This document shows, piece by piece, positions 24,753 through 32,619 of a DNA stretch of 43,071 bases. Where the stretch lies: assembly GCA_036374795.1 (NCBI GenBank), contig DASUTC010000112.1, positions 1-43,071 of the forward strand, given 5' to 3'. How positions within the stretch are numbered: position 1 is the first letter of the stretch; each line of letters opens with the position of its first letter. The position numbers were made by a program, and so were the translations under genes. The notes beneath the pieces are model-generated. The model had not been told where the DNA came from and searched no databases. It saw only the letters and a list, made by a program, of their open reading frames with translations. Source of the DNA: Herpetosiphonaceae bacterium. GTDB lineage: Bacteria > Chloroflexota > Chloroflexia > Chloroflexales > Kallotenuaceae.

Positions 24753-25709
24753 ATGACTGTATCTTTTGGACATGTACGAAGATCGGTCTTTGGCATCTCA
24801 ATGCGCGAGACGACCGTGGCCCGTCGCGGCTTTCGGGTCGATCAGGCGGATGTGCGGCTGCGCCTGGAGCGCGTCGGGCAAACGTTTCTGCTGGGCTACC
24901 ATGCCGCGATCAAGACGAGCGCGCCCCTCACGCTTGCCCACCAGCTCGACGAGGTTGAGTCCGAGTTTCGCGGCTTTGCCTATGAGGGCGCAGGCATGGG
25001 ACTGGCGCTGCTGGATCAGCTGACACCGTGGCGGCCCTATCGCGTGCAAGCCTTTCTGGAAGGTCCCGGCAACCATCACGCGTACATGATTCATGTGGGC
25101 ATCGGCTGGATGTGGGCGCGGCTCTGCTGGCGGATCGAGCGACCGCTTGCCAAGCTCGATCCAATGCTGCGCTGGCTGGCCGTGGATGGCTACGGCTTTC
25201 ACCAGGGCTACTTCCACTGGCAGAAATATATTGTCGAGCGGGCGATGCCGCCACGAATCTCGGGCTACGCGCAGCGGGCGTTCGACCAGGGCCTTGGACG
25301 CAGCCTGTGGTTTGTCGAAGGGACCGACATCCCTCGCGTTGTGAACAGGATCGAGTCGTTTCCCTCGGAGCGACAAGCCGATTTGTGGAGCGGTGTCGGA
25401 CTAGCATGCACCTATGCGGGCGGCGTGGATCGAGCGGCGATCGAAGCGTTGCAACAGAGCGCGGGCGCATATCGGGTACACCTCGCGCAGGGCGCGTCCT
25501 TCGCTGCCAAAGCGCGGCAGCGGGCTGGCAATCCAACCAGCCATGCAAACATGGCCTGTGAGGTGCTGTGCGGTCGCTCCGCCGATGATGCCGCCCATGT
25601 AACCGACATCGCCCTTGCGCAGCTACCCGCCGACGGTGCCGATCCGATGTATGAGATCTGGCGTCGGCGCATTCGCGCCCATTTTGCTGAGGAGGCTGTG
25701 ACATCATGA
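24753..25709 (+). CDS. unbL: enediyne accessory protein UnbL, DUF1702 (copy 2)
   Basis: 318 residues from ATG 24753; the open frame begins with a TTG at 24720, but the ATG gives an N-terminus comparable to copy 1. DUF1702 signature blocks are RGFAYEGAG, MLRWLAVDGYGFHQGYFH, RAFDQGLGRSLWF, DLWSGVGLACTYAGGVD and AAKARQRAG. Several blocks are identical to copy 1 at 2682-3665, with the rest clearly diverged, so this is an older duplicate or a second acquisition. It overlaps unbV2 by ATGA and leads the second cassette operon. It is preceded by promoter module C, unlike copy 1. Confidence 0.93.
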   Translation: MTVSFGHVRRSVFGISMRETTVARRGFRVDQADVRLRLERVGQTFLLGYHAAIKTSAPLTLAHQLDEVESEFRGFAYEGAGMGLALLDQLTPWRPYRVQAFLEGPGNHHAYMIHVGIGWMWARLCWRIERPLAKLDPMLRWLAVDGYGFHQGYFHWQKYIVERAMPPRISGYAQRAFDQGLGRSLWFVEGTDIPRVVNRIESFPSERQADLWSGVGLACTYAGGVDRAAIEALQQSAGAYRVHLAQGASFAAKARQRAGNPTSHANMACEVLCGRSADDAAHVTDIALAQLPADGADPMYEIWRRRIRAHFAEEAVTS

Positions 25710-27649
25710 CCGGACCAGGAAGCTTTCTTCGCCGCTTTAGCACGCGGCTGGTCGCGCTTGCGATCATCGCCGCACTCTACTCGTTGACCTGGCCGCCCGC
25801 GTATGCCCAGAGCCAGCGTGACGAGCTTGCCGCTCAATTCGACTTTAGCTACACCCCGTTGCCCGAAGTGCCTGGCCTGCCGCTCAAATCGATCCGCAAC
25901 GTCAATCCCAGCCTGAAGCAAATCTCGGCCTGGATCTCCTCGGTCGGCGCGTCGATCGCGCTCAACGATCTGGACGGCGATAGCCTCGCCAACGATGCAT
26001 GTTATGTCGACACACGGGTGGATCGGGTGATTGTCGCGCCGGTGCCAGGAACGGGCGAGCGCTACCCGCTCTTCACCCTTGACGCCGCGCCGCTGCGCTT
26101 TGATCCCGCGACGATGGCACCTATGGGCTGCCTGCCGGGCGATCTCAACGAAGACGGGCTGATGGACGTGGTGGCCTACTACTGGGGCCGCACGCCCGTT
26201 GCCTTCATCCAGCAATCTCGCGTCGCGGAGCAGCCGCTGTCATCCGCAACCTACGCCCGCCAGGAGATCGTGCCGGGCGAGGAGCGCTGGTTTACCAACG
26301 CCGCCACCTTTGCCGATCTGGATGGCGACGGTCATCTCGACCTGATCGTCGGCAATTACTTCCCCGACGGCGCGCATATTCTGGATGCCAATTCGAAGCA
26401 TCCCGAGCAGATGCAGCATTCGATGTCACGGGCTTATAACGCCGGATGGAAGCATTTTCTGCTCTGGTCGGGTGCGACGAGCGGCGCTCATCCCTCGGTG
26501 AGCTTCACCGACACACCGCTGCGCATCGATGACCGGATGCTGACCGGCTGGACTCTCGCCATCGGCGCAAGCGATCTGGACGGCGATATGCTCCCCGAAC
26601 TGTATTTTGCTAACGACTTCGGCCCCGACCGGCTGCTGCATAACCGCTCCACGCCGGGAAGGCTGGATTTTGTGCCGCTCCTGGGCGAACGAACCATCAC
26701 CACACCCGGCTCCAAAATCCTGGGCCATGATTCGTTCAAAGGCATGGGTGTGGACTTTGGCGACCTGAACCGCGACGGCCTGACAGACATCTTTGTCAGC
26801 AATATCGCCACCGAGTACGCCCTGGAAGAAAGCAACATGCTCTTTGTTAACACGGGCCAGTTCGACAAGATCCGCAGCGGGACCGCGCCCTTTGTGGACG
26901 AGAGCGAGCCGCTCGGGCTATCGCGTGGCGGCTGGGGATGGGATGTCCGCCTCGACGATTTCAACAATGACGGCGTGCTTGAAGCGCTCCAGGCGACAGG
27001 GTTTATTCGAGGTTCGGTTAATCGCTGGCCTGAGCTGCAAGAGCTGGCGATGAGTAGTGACGAACTGCTCGCCAATCCCAAGAGCTGGCCGCGCTTCGAG
27101 GAAGGCGCCGATATTGCCGGACATCAGCACAACCCATTCTTTGTCCGGGCTGGTGATGGGCGCTACTACGATCTGGCCGCTGAGATCGGCGTTGACGAGC
27201 CGCATGTAACCCGTGGTCTGGCAACGGCGGATGTGGACGGCGACGGCAGCCTGGATCTTGCGATCGCGAACCAGTGGTCTGCCTCGGGCGTGTACCGTAA
27301 CCAGAGCCCGAACACCAATGCATTTCTTGGGCTGCGGCTACGCTTACCCGTCGGCACCAGCACGACGGCGAGCATCCAGGCTCAGTCGGGATTGGTGGCG
27401 CTGGGTCATCCGGCAGTCGGCGCGACAGCAACCGTGCACCTGCCTGACGGTCGCACCCTGGTGGCGCAGGTCGACGGTGGAAATGGTCATTCCGGCAAGC
27501 GCAGCTCGGATCTCCACTTTGGCCTGGGCGATGTGCCGAGCACGACACCGCTACAGGTCAATCTGCAATGGCGCGACACCAGCGGCACGATTCACCGCGA
27601 AACCACCTATCTCACGGCGGGTTGGCACACGATCCAACTCGGCTCTTAA
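25706..27649 (+). CDS. unbV: enediyne accessory protein UnbV, FG-GAP/ASPIC (copy 2)
   Basis: 647 residues. A typical Sec signal peptide (RLVALAIIAALYSLTWPPAYAQ, cleavage likely after AYA) is clearer than in copy 1. FG-GAP/VCBS repeats with calcium-type loops follow (DLDGDSLAND, DLNEDGLMD, DLDGDGHLD, DLDGDMLPE, DLNRDGLTD, DFNNDGVLE, DVDGDGSLD). The C-terminal ASPIC/UnbV domain contains GHPAVGATATVHLPDGR and VDGGNGHSGKRSSDLHFGLG. The loops are colinear with copy 1. Its ATG overlaps the unbL2 stop and is preceded by GAGGAGG; unbU2 follows 18 bases later. It probably acts on the outer face of the membrane with UnbU. Confidence 0.95.
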   Translation: MTGPGSFLRRFSTRLVALAIIAALYSLTWPPAYAQSQRDELAAQFDFSYTPLPEVPGLPLKSIRNVNPSLKQISAWISSVGASIALNDLDGDSLANDACYVDTRVDRVIVAPVPGTGERYPLFTLDAAPLRFDPATMAPMGCLPGDLNEDGLMDVVAYYWGRTPVAFIQQSRVAEQPLSSATYARQEIVPGEERWFTNAATFADLDGDGHLDLIVGNYFPDGAHILDANSKHPEQMQHSMSRAYNAGWKHFLLWSGATSGAHPSVSFTDTPLRIDDRMLTGWTLAIGASDLDGDMLPELYFANDFGPDRLLHNRSTPGRLDFVPLLGERTITTPGSKILGHDSFKGMGVDFGDLNRDGLTDIFVSNIATEYALEESNMLFVNTGQFDKIRSGTAPFVDESEPLGLSRGGWGWDVRLDDFNNDGVLEALQATGFIRGSVNRWPELQELAMSSDELLANPKSWPRFEEGADIAGHQHNPFFVRAGDGRYYDLAAEIGVDEPHVTRGLATADVDGDGSLDLAIANQWSASGVYRNQSPNTNAFLGLRLRLPVGTSTTASIQAQSGLVALGHPAVGATATVHLPDGRTLVAQVDGGNGHSGKRSSDLHFGLGDVPSTTPLQVNLQWRDTSGTIHRETTYLTAGWHTIQLGS

Positions 27650-27667
27650 TCACAAAGGAAGTGCATC

Positions 27668-28600
27668 ATGGCGACACAGGTTCTGGAAGATCGATCAACT
27701 CGCCTGGCAGGATTACGCCGCTTCGCCATCGCGATCACGATCTTGAATGTTATCGGTCGCTTAATTCTCGGCTTTGAGCCATCCTGGGCGCATCTGCTGG
27801 TGGCTATCGCGACCACCTATACCCTGGAGTTGCTCTATGAAGTCTTGAATGCCTGGCGCGACCGGCGACCCGTGGCGTTCAGGGGCGGGATCAGGAATCT
27901 GGTGGATTTCCTGCTGTCGGCGCATATCGCTGCCTGCGCGGTGTCGATGCTGCTCTACCCGAACGATCGGCTGCTCCCGATTGTGTTCGCCGCTGCCGTC
28001 GCGATCAGCTCGAAGACGCTGATCCGCGTTGCGGTGGGCAATGGCTCGCGGCACATCCTGAACCCGTCCAACTTCGGCATCACGATCACCCTGCTCTGCT
28101 TCCCGTGGGTCAGTATCTCGCCGCCCTACCAGTTCACGGAAAATCTGGCCGGCCTGGTTGATTGGCTCTTACCGGCGCTTATTATCATGACCGGCTCCAT
28201 GCTGAACGCCAAATTCACCCGTCGGCTGCCGCTGATCGCGGCCTGGCTGAGTGGCTTCGCAGCACAGGCGCTGGTACGCAACCTGATCTTTGGCACGGCG
28301 TTTCAAGCGTCGCTTGGGCCGATGACCGGCGTGGCATTTATTCTCTTCACCTTTTACATGGTGACTGATCCGGCAACAACGCCGAGCAGCGCACGAGGAC
28401 AGATCGTGTTCGGCCTTGCCATCGCCACATTCTATGGCCTGCTGATGACACTGCATATCGTCTTCGGCCTGTTCTTCGCCCTAACAATCGTCTGCCTCGG
28501 TCGCGGGTTGATCCTGTACCTGAGCCAGCAGGTCCAGCAGTTCGCGGATCGCAAGGTTGCCGCACCGTCACTCGCCGTGGCGACCAGCAACGAGCAATAA
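27668..28600 (+). CDS. unbU: enediyne accessory membrane protein UnbU, RnfD-like (copy 2)
   Basis: 310 residues, about eight membrane segments, starting at ATG 27668 after AAAGGAAG. The RnfD-like block GSRHILNPSNFGI and the segment GPMTGVAFILFTFYMVTDP match copy 1. Third gene of the unbL2-unbV2-unbU2 operon. Copies 1 and 2 are colinear over their full length, so neither is a fragment. A hairpin at 28607-28640 separates it from the SRPBCC gene and may reduce or process readthrough. Confidence 0.94.
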   Translation: MATQVLEDRSTRLAGLRRFAIAITILNVIGRLILGFEPSWAHLLVAIATTYTLELLYEVLNAWRDRRPVAFRGGIRNLVDFLLSAHIAACAVSMLLYPNDRLLPIVFAAAVAISSKTLIRVAVGNGSRHILNPSNFGITITLLCFPWVSISPPYQFTENLAGLVDWLLPALIIMTGSMLNAKFTRRLPLIAAWLSGFAAQALVRNLIFGTAFQASLGPMTGVAFILFTFYMVTDPATTPSSARGQIVFGLAIATFYGLLMTLHIVFGLFFALTIVCLGRGLILYLSQQVQQFADRKVAAPSLAVATSNEQ

Positions 28601-28606
28601 GACGTG

Positions 28607-28640
28607 GGCTTGTGAGCGTCGGGCGTGGCGCTCGCAAGCC
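28607..28640 (+). terminator. intercistronic hairpin after unbU2
   Basis: GGCTTGTGAGCG (28607-28618) pairs with CGCTCGCAAGCC (28629-28640) over 12 bp with one G-U pair and a 10-base loop. There is no T run, so attenuation or RNA processing between unbU2 and the SRPBCC gene is as likely as full termination. Confidence 0.5.
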
Positions 28641-28711
28641 ATATATGCTACAGCGCCCGCAGCATGATTCAAAAGTGTTTGATCTTCTAGGCATCTATCA
28701 GGAGGGCTTGT

Positions 28712-29227
28712 ATGTCGTTAATCAGGGTTCCCAGTATTGCCTTCACCACGTATATCGACGTGTTGCCAGATCAGGTGTATGCGATCCTGACCAGCAGCAA
28801 GGGCTGGGATACGTGGTTTACCTACAGAACCCGGATCGACCCACAGGCAGGCGGCCAGATCCAGTTTTACTGGAAAGATTTCGGGCCATATCACCTGACG
28901 CTGCGGGCGAACGGGATTGTGCTTGAGGCCGAGCCAAACCGCAAGCTGATGTTCCAATGGATCGTCGCGAGCGTGCCGACGACTGTCACGATCATGCTGG
29001 AAGAGCTTGAAGGCGGCACGCTCGTGAAGCTGACTGAGGAAGGCCACACCGCGACGGATCAGGATCTGGCGGTATTAATCGACTCGGCTGCCGGCTGGGG
29101 CGAGGCACTCACACGCTTGAAATATTACCTGGAATACGGAGTAACCTACGGCGTCGTACCCCACGCGGTGGGCGCCAAGCCATCACTGACCGACCAGCGG
29201 GTGTTCAAGCGCGTGGTGGTGGTCTGA
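28712..29227 (+). CDS. CalC/AHSA1-type SRPBCC protein, candidate enediyne self-resistance
   Basis: 171 residues of the SRPBCC (START/Bet v1-like) superfamily, AHSA1/CalC type. It has FTTYIDVLPDQVYAILTSSKGWDTWF, then GGQIQFYWKDFG, ANGIVLEAEPNRKLMFQW, TTVTIMLEELEGGTLVKLTEEGH and the C-terminal helix WGEALTRLKYYLEYG. In calicheamicin producers CalC and its relatives are START-domain proteins that are cleaved by the drug and so inactivate it. A Gly at position 111 in TEEGHTAT lies near the number of the CalC scissile Gly, but I have not aligned them. ATG 28712 follows AGGAGGG. Its position between unbU2 and tebC supports a cassette role; a lipid- or intermediate-binding role is the alternative. 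Confidence 0.85.
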   Translation: MSLIRVPSIAFTTYIDVLPDQVYAILTSSKGWDTWFTYRTRIDPQAGGQIQFYWKDFGPYHLTLRANGIVLEAEPNRKLMFQWIVASVPTTVTIMLEELEGGTLVKLTEEGHTATDQDLAVLIDSAAGWGEALTRLKYYLEYGVTYGVVPHAVGAKPSLTDQRVFKRVVVV

Positions 29228-29290
29228 TTCTCGTCGAGCGTCTGAGTTAATCGCAGCACGCCTGTCCAGAGCGCGCTGCCGGAGGCAACT

Positions 29291-29716
29291 ATGCGTGCCT
29301 ATGAGTATAGCCATATCGTGGGCTTTGAGGAAACCAATCTCGTCGGCAACGTGTACTACGCGAACTATATTCGTTGGCAAGGCCGCTGTCGTGAACTCTT
29401 CCTCCGCGATCACGCGCCCTCGGTGCTCAACGATCTTTCCCAGGGTCTTGCCCTGGTGACGACACGAGTCAACTGTGAATTTTTATCGGAGCTGTTCGCG
29501 CTGGATGAGATCGTGATTCGGATGCAGCTGGGAGCGCTGGTGCAAAACCGGGTCACGATGATCTTTGAATATTGGCGACGATCAAACGACGGCGAGCAGC
29601 TAGTAGCGCGCGGCGAGCAGCAGATTGCGTGTATGCGCCGCAGCGGCGAAACATTAGGTCCCGTGCCGGTGCCACACGCACTGCGCGAAGCATTACGGAT
29701 GTATGAAGCGGCCTAG
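29291..29716 (+). CDS. tebC: enediyne polyketide thioesterase TebC
   Basis: 141 residues, hot-dog fold 4HBT family, the enediyne E10/CalE7 type. The segment GFEETNLVGNVYYANYIRWQGRCRELFL is characteristic, and the usual length is about 140-150 residues. The enzyme releases the polyene from the PksE ACP by hydrolysis followed by decarboxylation; family members lack a general acid/base Asp or Glu and use water held by Arg and Asn. It is the only thioesterase of this type here and is encoded 18 kb from pksE on the opposite strand, so expression of PksE and TebC depends on separate promoters. ATG 29291 has GGAGG immediately upstream. Confidence 0.95.
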   Translation: MRAYEYSHIVGFEETNLVGNVYYANYIRWQGRCRELFLRDHAPSVLNDLSQGLALVTTRVNCEFLSELFALDEIVIRMQLGALVQNRVTMIFEYWRRSNDGEQLVARGEQQIACMRRSGETLGPVPVPHALREALRMYEAA

Positions 29717-29737
29717 CGGGGCAGGGAGAAGATCAGC

Positions 29738-30001
29738 ATGTCGGACATGACGTATCACCCGGAGCTGAAGCTATCGCTGCCGTCGCAACATTCCAGCTTC
29801 AGCGTAGCCATGCAGCCGCTCCAGCGCCAGCTTGCCTGGAGCATGGCGGCGATCTCGGCACTCGCCGGTCTTACGCTCGCGATCGGCAGCGGCGATGGCA
29901 TGCCGGTCCACCTGGTTCAATCCTCGCTGGTCTTTGTCAGCCTGGGCCTGTGCTTCCTGATCTGGGGTTTCCACACGCTGGGTCTGCGTAGACTCTTTTA
30001 A
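29738..30001 (+). CDS. small membrane protein, 87 residues
   Basis: Two hydrophobic segments (LAWSMAAISALAGLTLAIG and VQSSLVFVSLGLCFLIWGFHTLG) are separated by a short polar turn; the N-terminus is hydrophilic. The start is ATG 29738 with GGGAGAAG upstream, 21 bases after tebC and 36 before the next gene, so it is part of the operon. No family was recognised. It may be a partner of the His-motif membrane protein that follows. Confidence 0.75.
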   Translation: MSDMTYHPELKLSLPSQHSSFSVAMQPLQRQLAWSMAAISALAGLTLAIGSGDGMPVHLVQSSLVFVSLGLCFLIWGFHTLGLRRLF

Positions 30002-30037
30002 GCAGCATGGTATAGCGCTAAAAAGAAGGTGATGACA

Positions 30038-30622
30038 ATGGCGATTTATGAACAGAGTACCTCGTCATTCGGGCAAGGATGGATGCGAAGGTTGAACGGA
30101 TCATGGCACAAGCCAGCCCTGATGGTCTTTCTGGTGATCGTGCTCGCGCACTGGGTAGAACATCTGGTGCAGGCGTATCAGGTGTACGGCATGCACTGGC
30201 ACCGCAGCGTTGCCGGCGGCGCGCTTGGCCTCGTCTTTCCCTGGCTCGTCTCGTCGGAGTGGCTGCACTACGGCTATGCGATCGTCATGCTGATCGGCTT
30301 CATCCTGCTGCGTCCCGGCTTTGTAGGCCGTAGCCGCACCTGGTGGGACATCGCGCTCGTCATCCAGGTCTGGCACCACTTCGAGCATCTGCTGCTCCTG
30401 ATCCAGGCCTTGACTCTCACTCCCTTCTTTGGCGCAGCGGCGCCCACAAGTCTTCTTCAGCTGGTCTTCCCACGCCTGGAGCTGCACCTGTTCTACAACG
30501 CCGTGGTGTTTGTGCCGATGGTGATCGCCATGCTCTACCACCGCTATCCCTCGGTAAAGGAGCTTGCATTGACGACCTGTAGCTGCGCCGTCCATCAAAG
30601 GCCGTACGTGTCGGCTCCATAG
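30038..30622 (+). CDS. multipass membrane protein with paired His motifs (copy 2)
   Basis: 194 residues from ATG 30038, with GAAGG eight bases upstream; ATG 30032 is too close to it. About five membrane segments carry HWVEH, MHW and VWHHFEHLLLL exactly as in copy 1 (1739-2314), followed by FFGAAAPTSLLQL and a terminal FYNAVVFVPMVIAMLYH. The His spacing recalls membrane di-iron or metal sites but no named family could be matched. The C-terminal tails differ, both being Cys-containing (CSCA). Membership of the tebC operon and the duplicate near unbL1 tie it to the warhead cassettes. Confidence 0.85.
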   Translation: MAIYEQSTSSFGQGWMRRLNGSWHKPALMVFLVIVLAHWVEHLVQAYQVYGMHWHRSVAGGALGLVFPWLVSSEWLHYGYAIVMLIGFILLRPGFVGRSRTWWDIALVIQVWHHFEHLLLLIQALTLTPFFGAAAPTSLLQLVFPRLELHLFYNAVVFVPMVIAMLYHRYPSVKELALTTCSCAVHQRPYVSAP

Positions 30623-30819
30623 TAGCCGTCGGCCCGCGCATCTGCAACCGGCTGATCACCGGCCTAACCATCCGCTCCGACTGAGCCACCGGGAGCGTTC
30701 TGTCGCTGACGACGCTCCAGGCTTCGGCGCTCGATGCAGACGTACGAGCGTCCTGAGGATCGCTGTGCTCAAAAACGCCTTTGGGAACATCGGTTCGCTG
30801 AATAGAGAAGGAAAGCACC

Positions 30820-31713
30820 ATGTTTGCTAACGCGCTGACCGCTCCTGTTTTCGATGGTGAAAGCACATCGGCACCTAACCTGGAACGTTTATCGTCAGGC
30901 TGCCGTGCGAATACCAAAGCTGCCCGCTGGGATGCCGTCCAGCGAGTGATTCGGGCAATGTACGAGCGATTGGACGAACCGCTTTCGTTGAAAGATATGG
31001 CGGATGTCGCCATGTTAAGCCCGTATCATCTTAACCGCATCTTCCGCAATATTACCGGGATTCCGCCGCGCCGGTTCCTGGCCGCGCTGCGCATCGAAGC
31101 GGCCAAGCGGCTCCTATTGACGACGGACCTGAGCGTGACGGAGGTCTGCTTTGAGGTCGGCTATAACAGCCAGGGAACCTTTACGACGCTCTTTACCCAG
31201 TTCGTCGGCGTGTCGCCGCGCCAGCTCCGGCGATTTGCCGATGACCACGCGCTGCTCGATGTCGAAGGCTTTGTCGAGTATGACGATCAGATCCTCGATC
31301 CGCTCCATGCTGGTCCTTGCGTGACCGGCCAGATCAGCACGACCGCCATGATCAACGGCCCGATCTTTGTCGGCCTCTTCTCGACGCCGGTTCCCCAGGG
31401 CAGACCGGCTGGCTGTATCTGCGCCACGCAGCTAGGAACATTCGCGATCCCGGATGTGCCGGACGGCCACTATTACGTTTGCGCCGTGGCATACCAGCAG
31501 CACGCCGATTCGCTGGAGTACCTGCTGCCCGATCAGTCGCTGTTGTATGTGGGTGCGACGCGAGACCCGCTGACCGTGAAAGACAGCCAGATTATTAAAG
31601 GCAGTGCCGATGTCAGGCTACGCCGGGCCAGCCTGATCGACCCGCCGATTCTAACGGCGCTCCCGTCGTTCATGGCGCAGCACACGCTGGCGAGTAGCAT
31701 TGCCGCTGCCTGA
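30820..31713 (+). CDS. AraC-type regulator with C-terminal beta-sandwich-like domain (copy 2)
   Basis: 297 residues. AraC helix-turn-helix pair at about 42-135 (YERLDEPLSLKDMADVAMLSPYHLNRIFRN, VTEVCFEVGYNSQGTFTTLF). A C-terminal domain follows (ISTTAMINGPIFVGLFSTPVP, FAIPDVPDGHYYVCAVAY, RRASLIDPPILTALPSF) that parallels copy 1 at 3811-4764. DNA-binding residues are largely shared between the copies, so their operators may overlap. ATG 30820 has GAAAGGAAAG upstream. About 200 bases separate it from the previous gene; a very strong hairpin follows at 31753-31793. Confidence 0.9.
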   Translation: MFANALTAPVFDGESTSAPNLERLSSGCRANTKAARWDAVQRVIRAMYERLDEPLSLKDMADVAMLSPYHLNRIFRNITGIPPRRFLAALRIEAAKRLLLTTDLSVTEVCFEVGYNSQGTFTTLFTQFVGVSPRQLRRFADDHALLDVEGFVEYDDQILDPLHAGPCVTGQISTTAMINGPIFVGLFSTPVPQGRPAGCICATQLGTFAIPDVPDGHYYVCAVAYQQHADSLEYLLPDQSLLYVGATRDPLTVKDSQIIKGSADVRLRRASLIDPPILTALPSFMAQHTLASSIAAA

Positions 31714-31752
31714 CCCGACTGAACGCAGTGATTGAATCACGTTCCTGAACGA

Positions 31753-31793
31753 TGCTGCCGGTACCGCGCACCATGTGGGCGGTACCGGCAGCA
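31753..31793 (+). terminator. strong hairpin terminator after the second AraC-type gene
   Basis: TGCTGCCGGTACCGC and GCGGTACCGGCAGCA form a perfect 15-bp stem with an 11-base loop. It ends the tebC-to-AraC stretch and shows that the long open frame starting at 31752 is not coding at its 5' end. The flavin reductase must then be expressed from within 31794-32006, where I see no clear promoter. Confidence 0.8.
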
Positions 31794-32006
31794 CCAGATC
31801 GAGCCGGGAGCCATGCTGAACGGTATATGATCGATCATTGGTCTGGCGGCGAAACTTGGCAAGTTCAAAGAAGATCGCATGCCGGATCTCCTCTATCATC
31901 CCTATCAACAGGTAAGTCCATCACCACTACTGAAGACAAACCCGCCACAAACGTTGGCGCGCGCTTACGCGCAGGAAGCAGGGGCGGTGAGAAGGGAAGT
32001 GCTGCG

Positions 32007-32510
32007 ATGACAGTTGATCCACAAAACTTTCGCTCGACTATGAGCATGTGGGCCTCAGGCGTGGCGGTTGTGACGACGAGCGACGGTACGGTGCGAGCTG
32101 GATTGACCGTGAGCGCGTTTACGTCGCTCTCGCTCTCACCCACGCTGATCCTGGTCTGTATCGATCGCCAGAGCAGCAGCCTGGAAGTCATTCAGCGCAC
32201 CGGGGTCTTCGCGGTCAATATTCTGGCCGAAGACCAGGCCGAGATTTCGCAGCGTTTTGCGTCGCGGCGGGTTCAGGATAAATTCGCGACCGAGCAGTGG
32301 CACAGAGAAGCTACGAGCGCGCCGATCCTTGACGGTGCGCTGGCCTGGCTGGACTGTGAGCTATGCTCGTGCTACGACGGCGGCGATCACCTGATTCTGA
32401 TCGGACAGGTGTTGGCTACCGGAACCAGGACGGTGGATAGCGGCCCGCTGCTCTACTATCGCGGCGGGTACCAGCAGTTCGAGAAAGTCAGGCTGGCCTA
32501 CCAGGTATAG
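32007..32510 (+). CDS. flavin reductase of the two-component monooxygenase type
   Basis: 167 residues from ATG 32007 (GAAGGGAAG upstream); the frame is open back to 31752 but that part contains the terminator hairpin. Flavin_Reduct domain: FRSTMSMWASGVAVVTTSDGTVRAGLTVSAFTSLSLSPTLILVCID, FAVNILAEDQAEISQRFA, LDCELCSCYDGGDHLILIGQV. It reduces free FMN or FAD with NAD(P)H for a partner oxygenase. SgcE6 of the C-1027 cluster belongs to this family and serves a hydroxylase. No partner oxygenase is present in the window unless the halogenase-like protein at the left edge uses it. Confidence 0.93.
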   Translation: MTVDPQNFRSTMSMWASGVAVVTTSDGTVRAGLTVSAFTSLSLSPTLILVCIDRQSSSLEVIQRTGVFAVNILAEDQAEISQRFASRRVQDKFATEQWHREATSAPILDGALAWLDCELCSCYDGGDHLILIGQVLATGTRTVDSGPLLYYRGGYQQFEKVRLAYQV

Positions 32511-32619
32511 ACCGCACTGAGCAACATCGATCAGCAGGATCGCTGAAATCCTGCAATGCCAACAAACTGACAGCAACCGGGGCGGAGAATGGTCCCGACT
32601 ATGTGGTTGGAGAGGGATT

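Noticed and set aside
30692-30718. module-like CTGTCG within GGAGCGT...ACGCTCC before the second AraC-type gene
   Set aside because: Only one half site and no second box or -10 at the right spacing; more likely a short hairpin.
31752-32006. N-terminal extension of the flavin reductase frame
   Set aside because: It contains a perfect 15-bp terminator hairpin and low-complexity translation; family alignment starts at ATG 32007.
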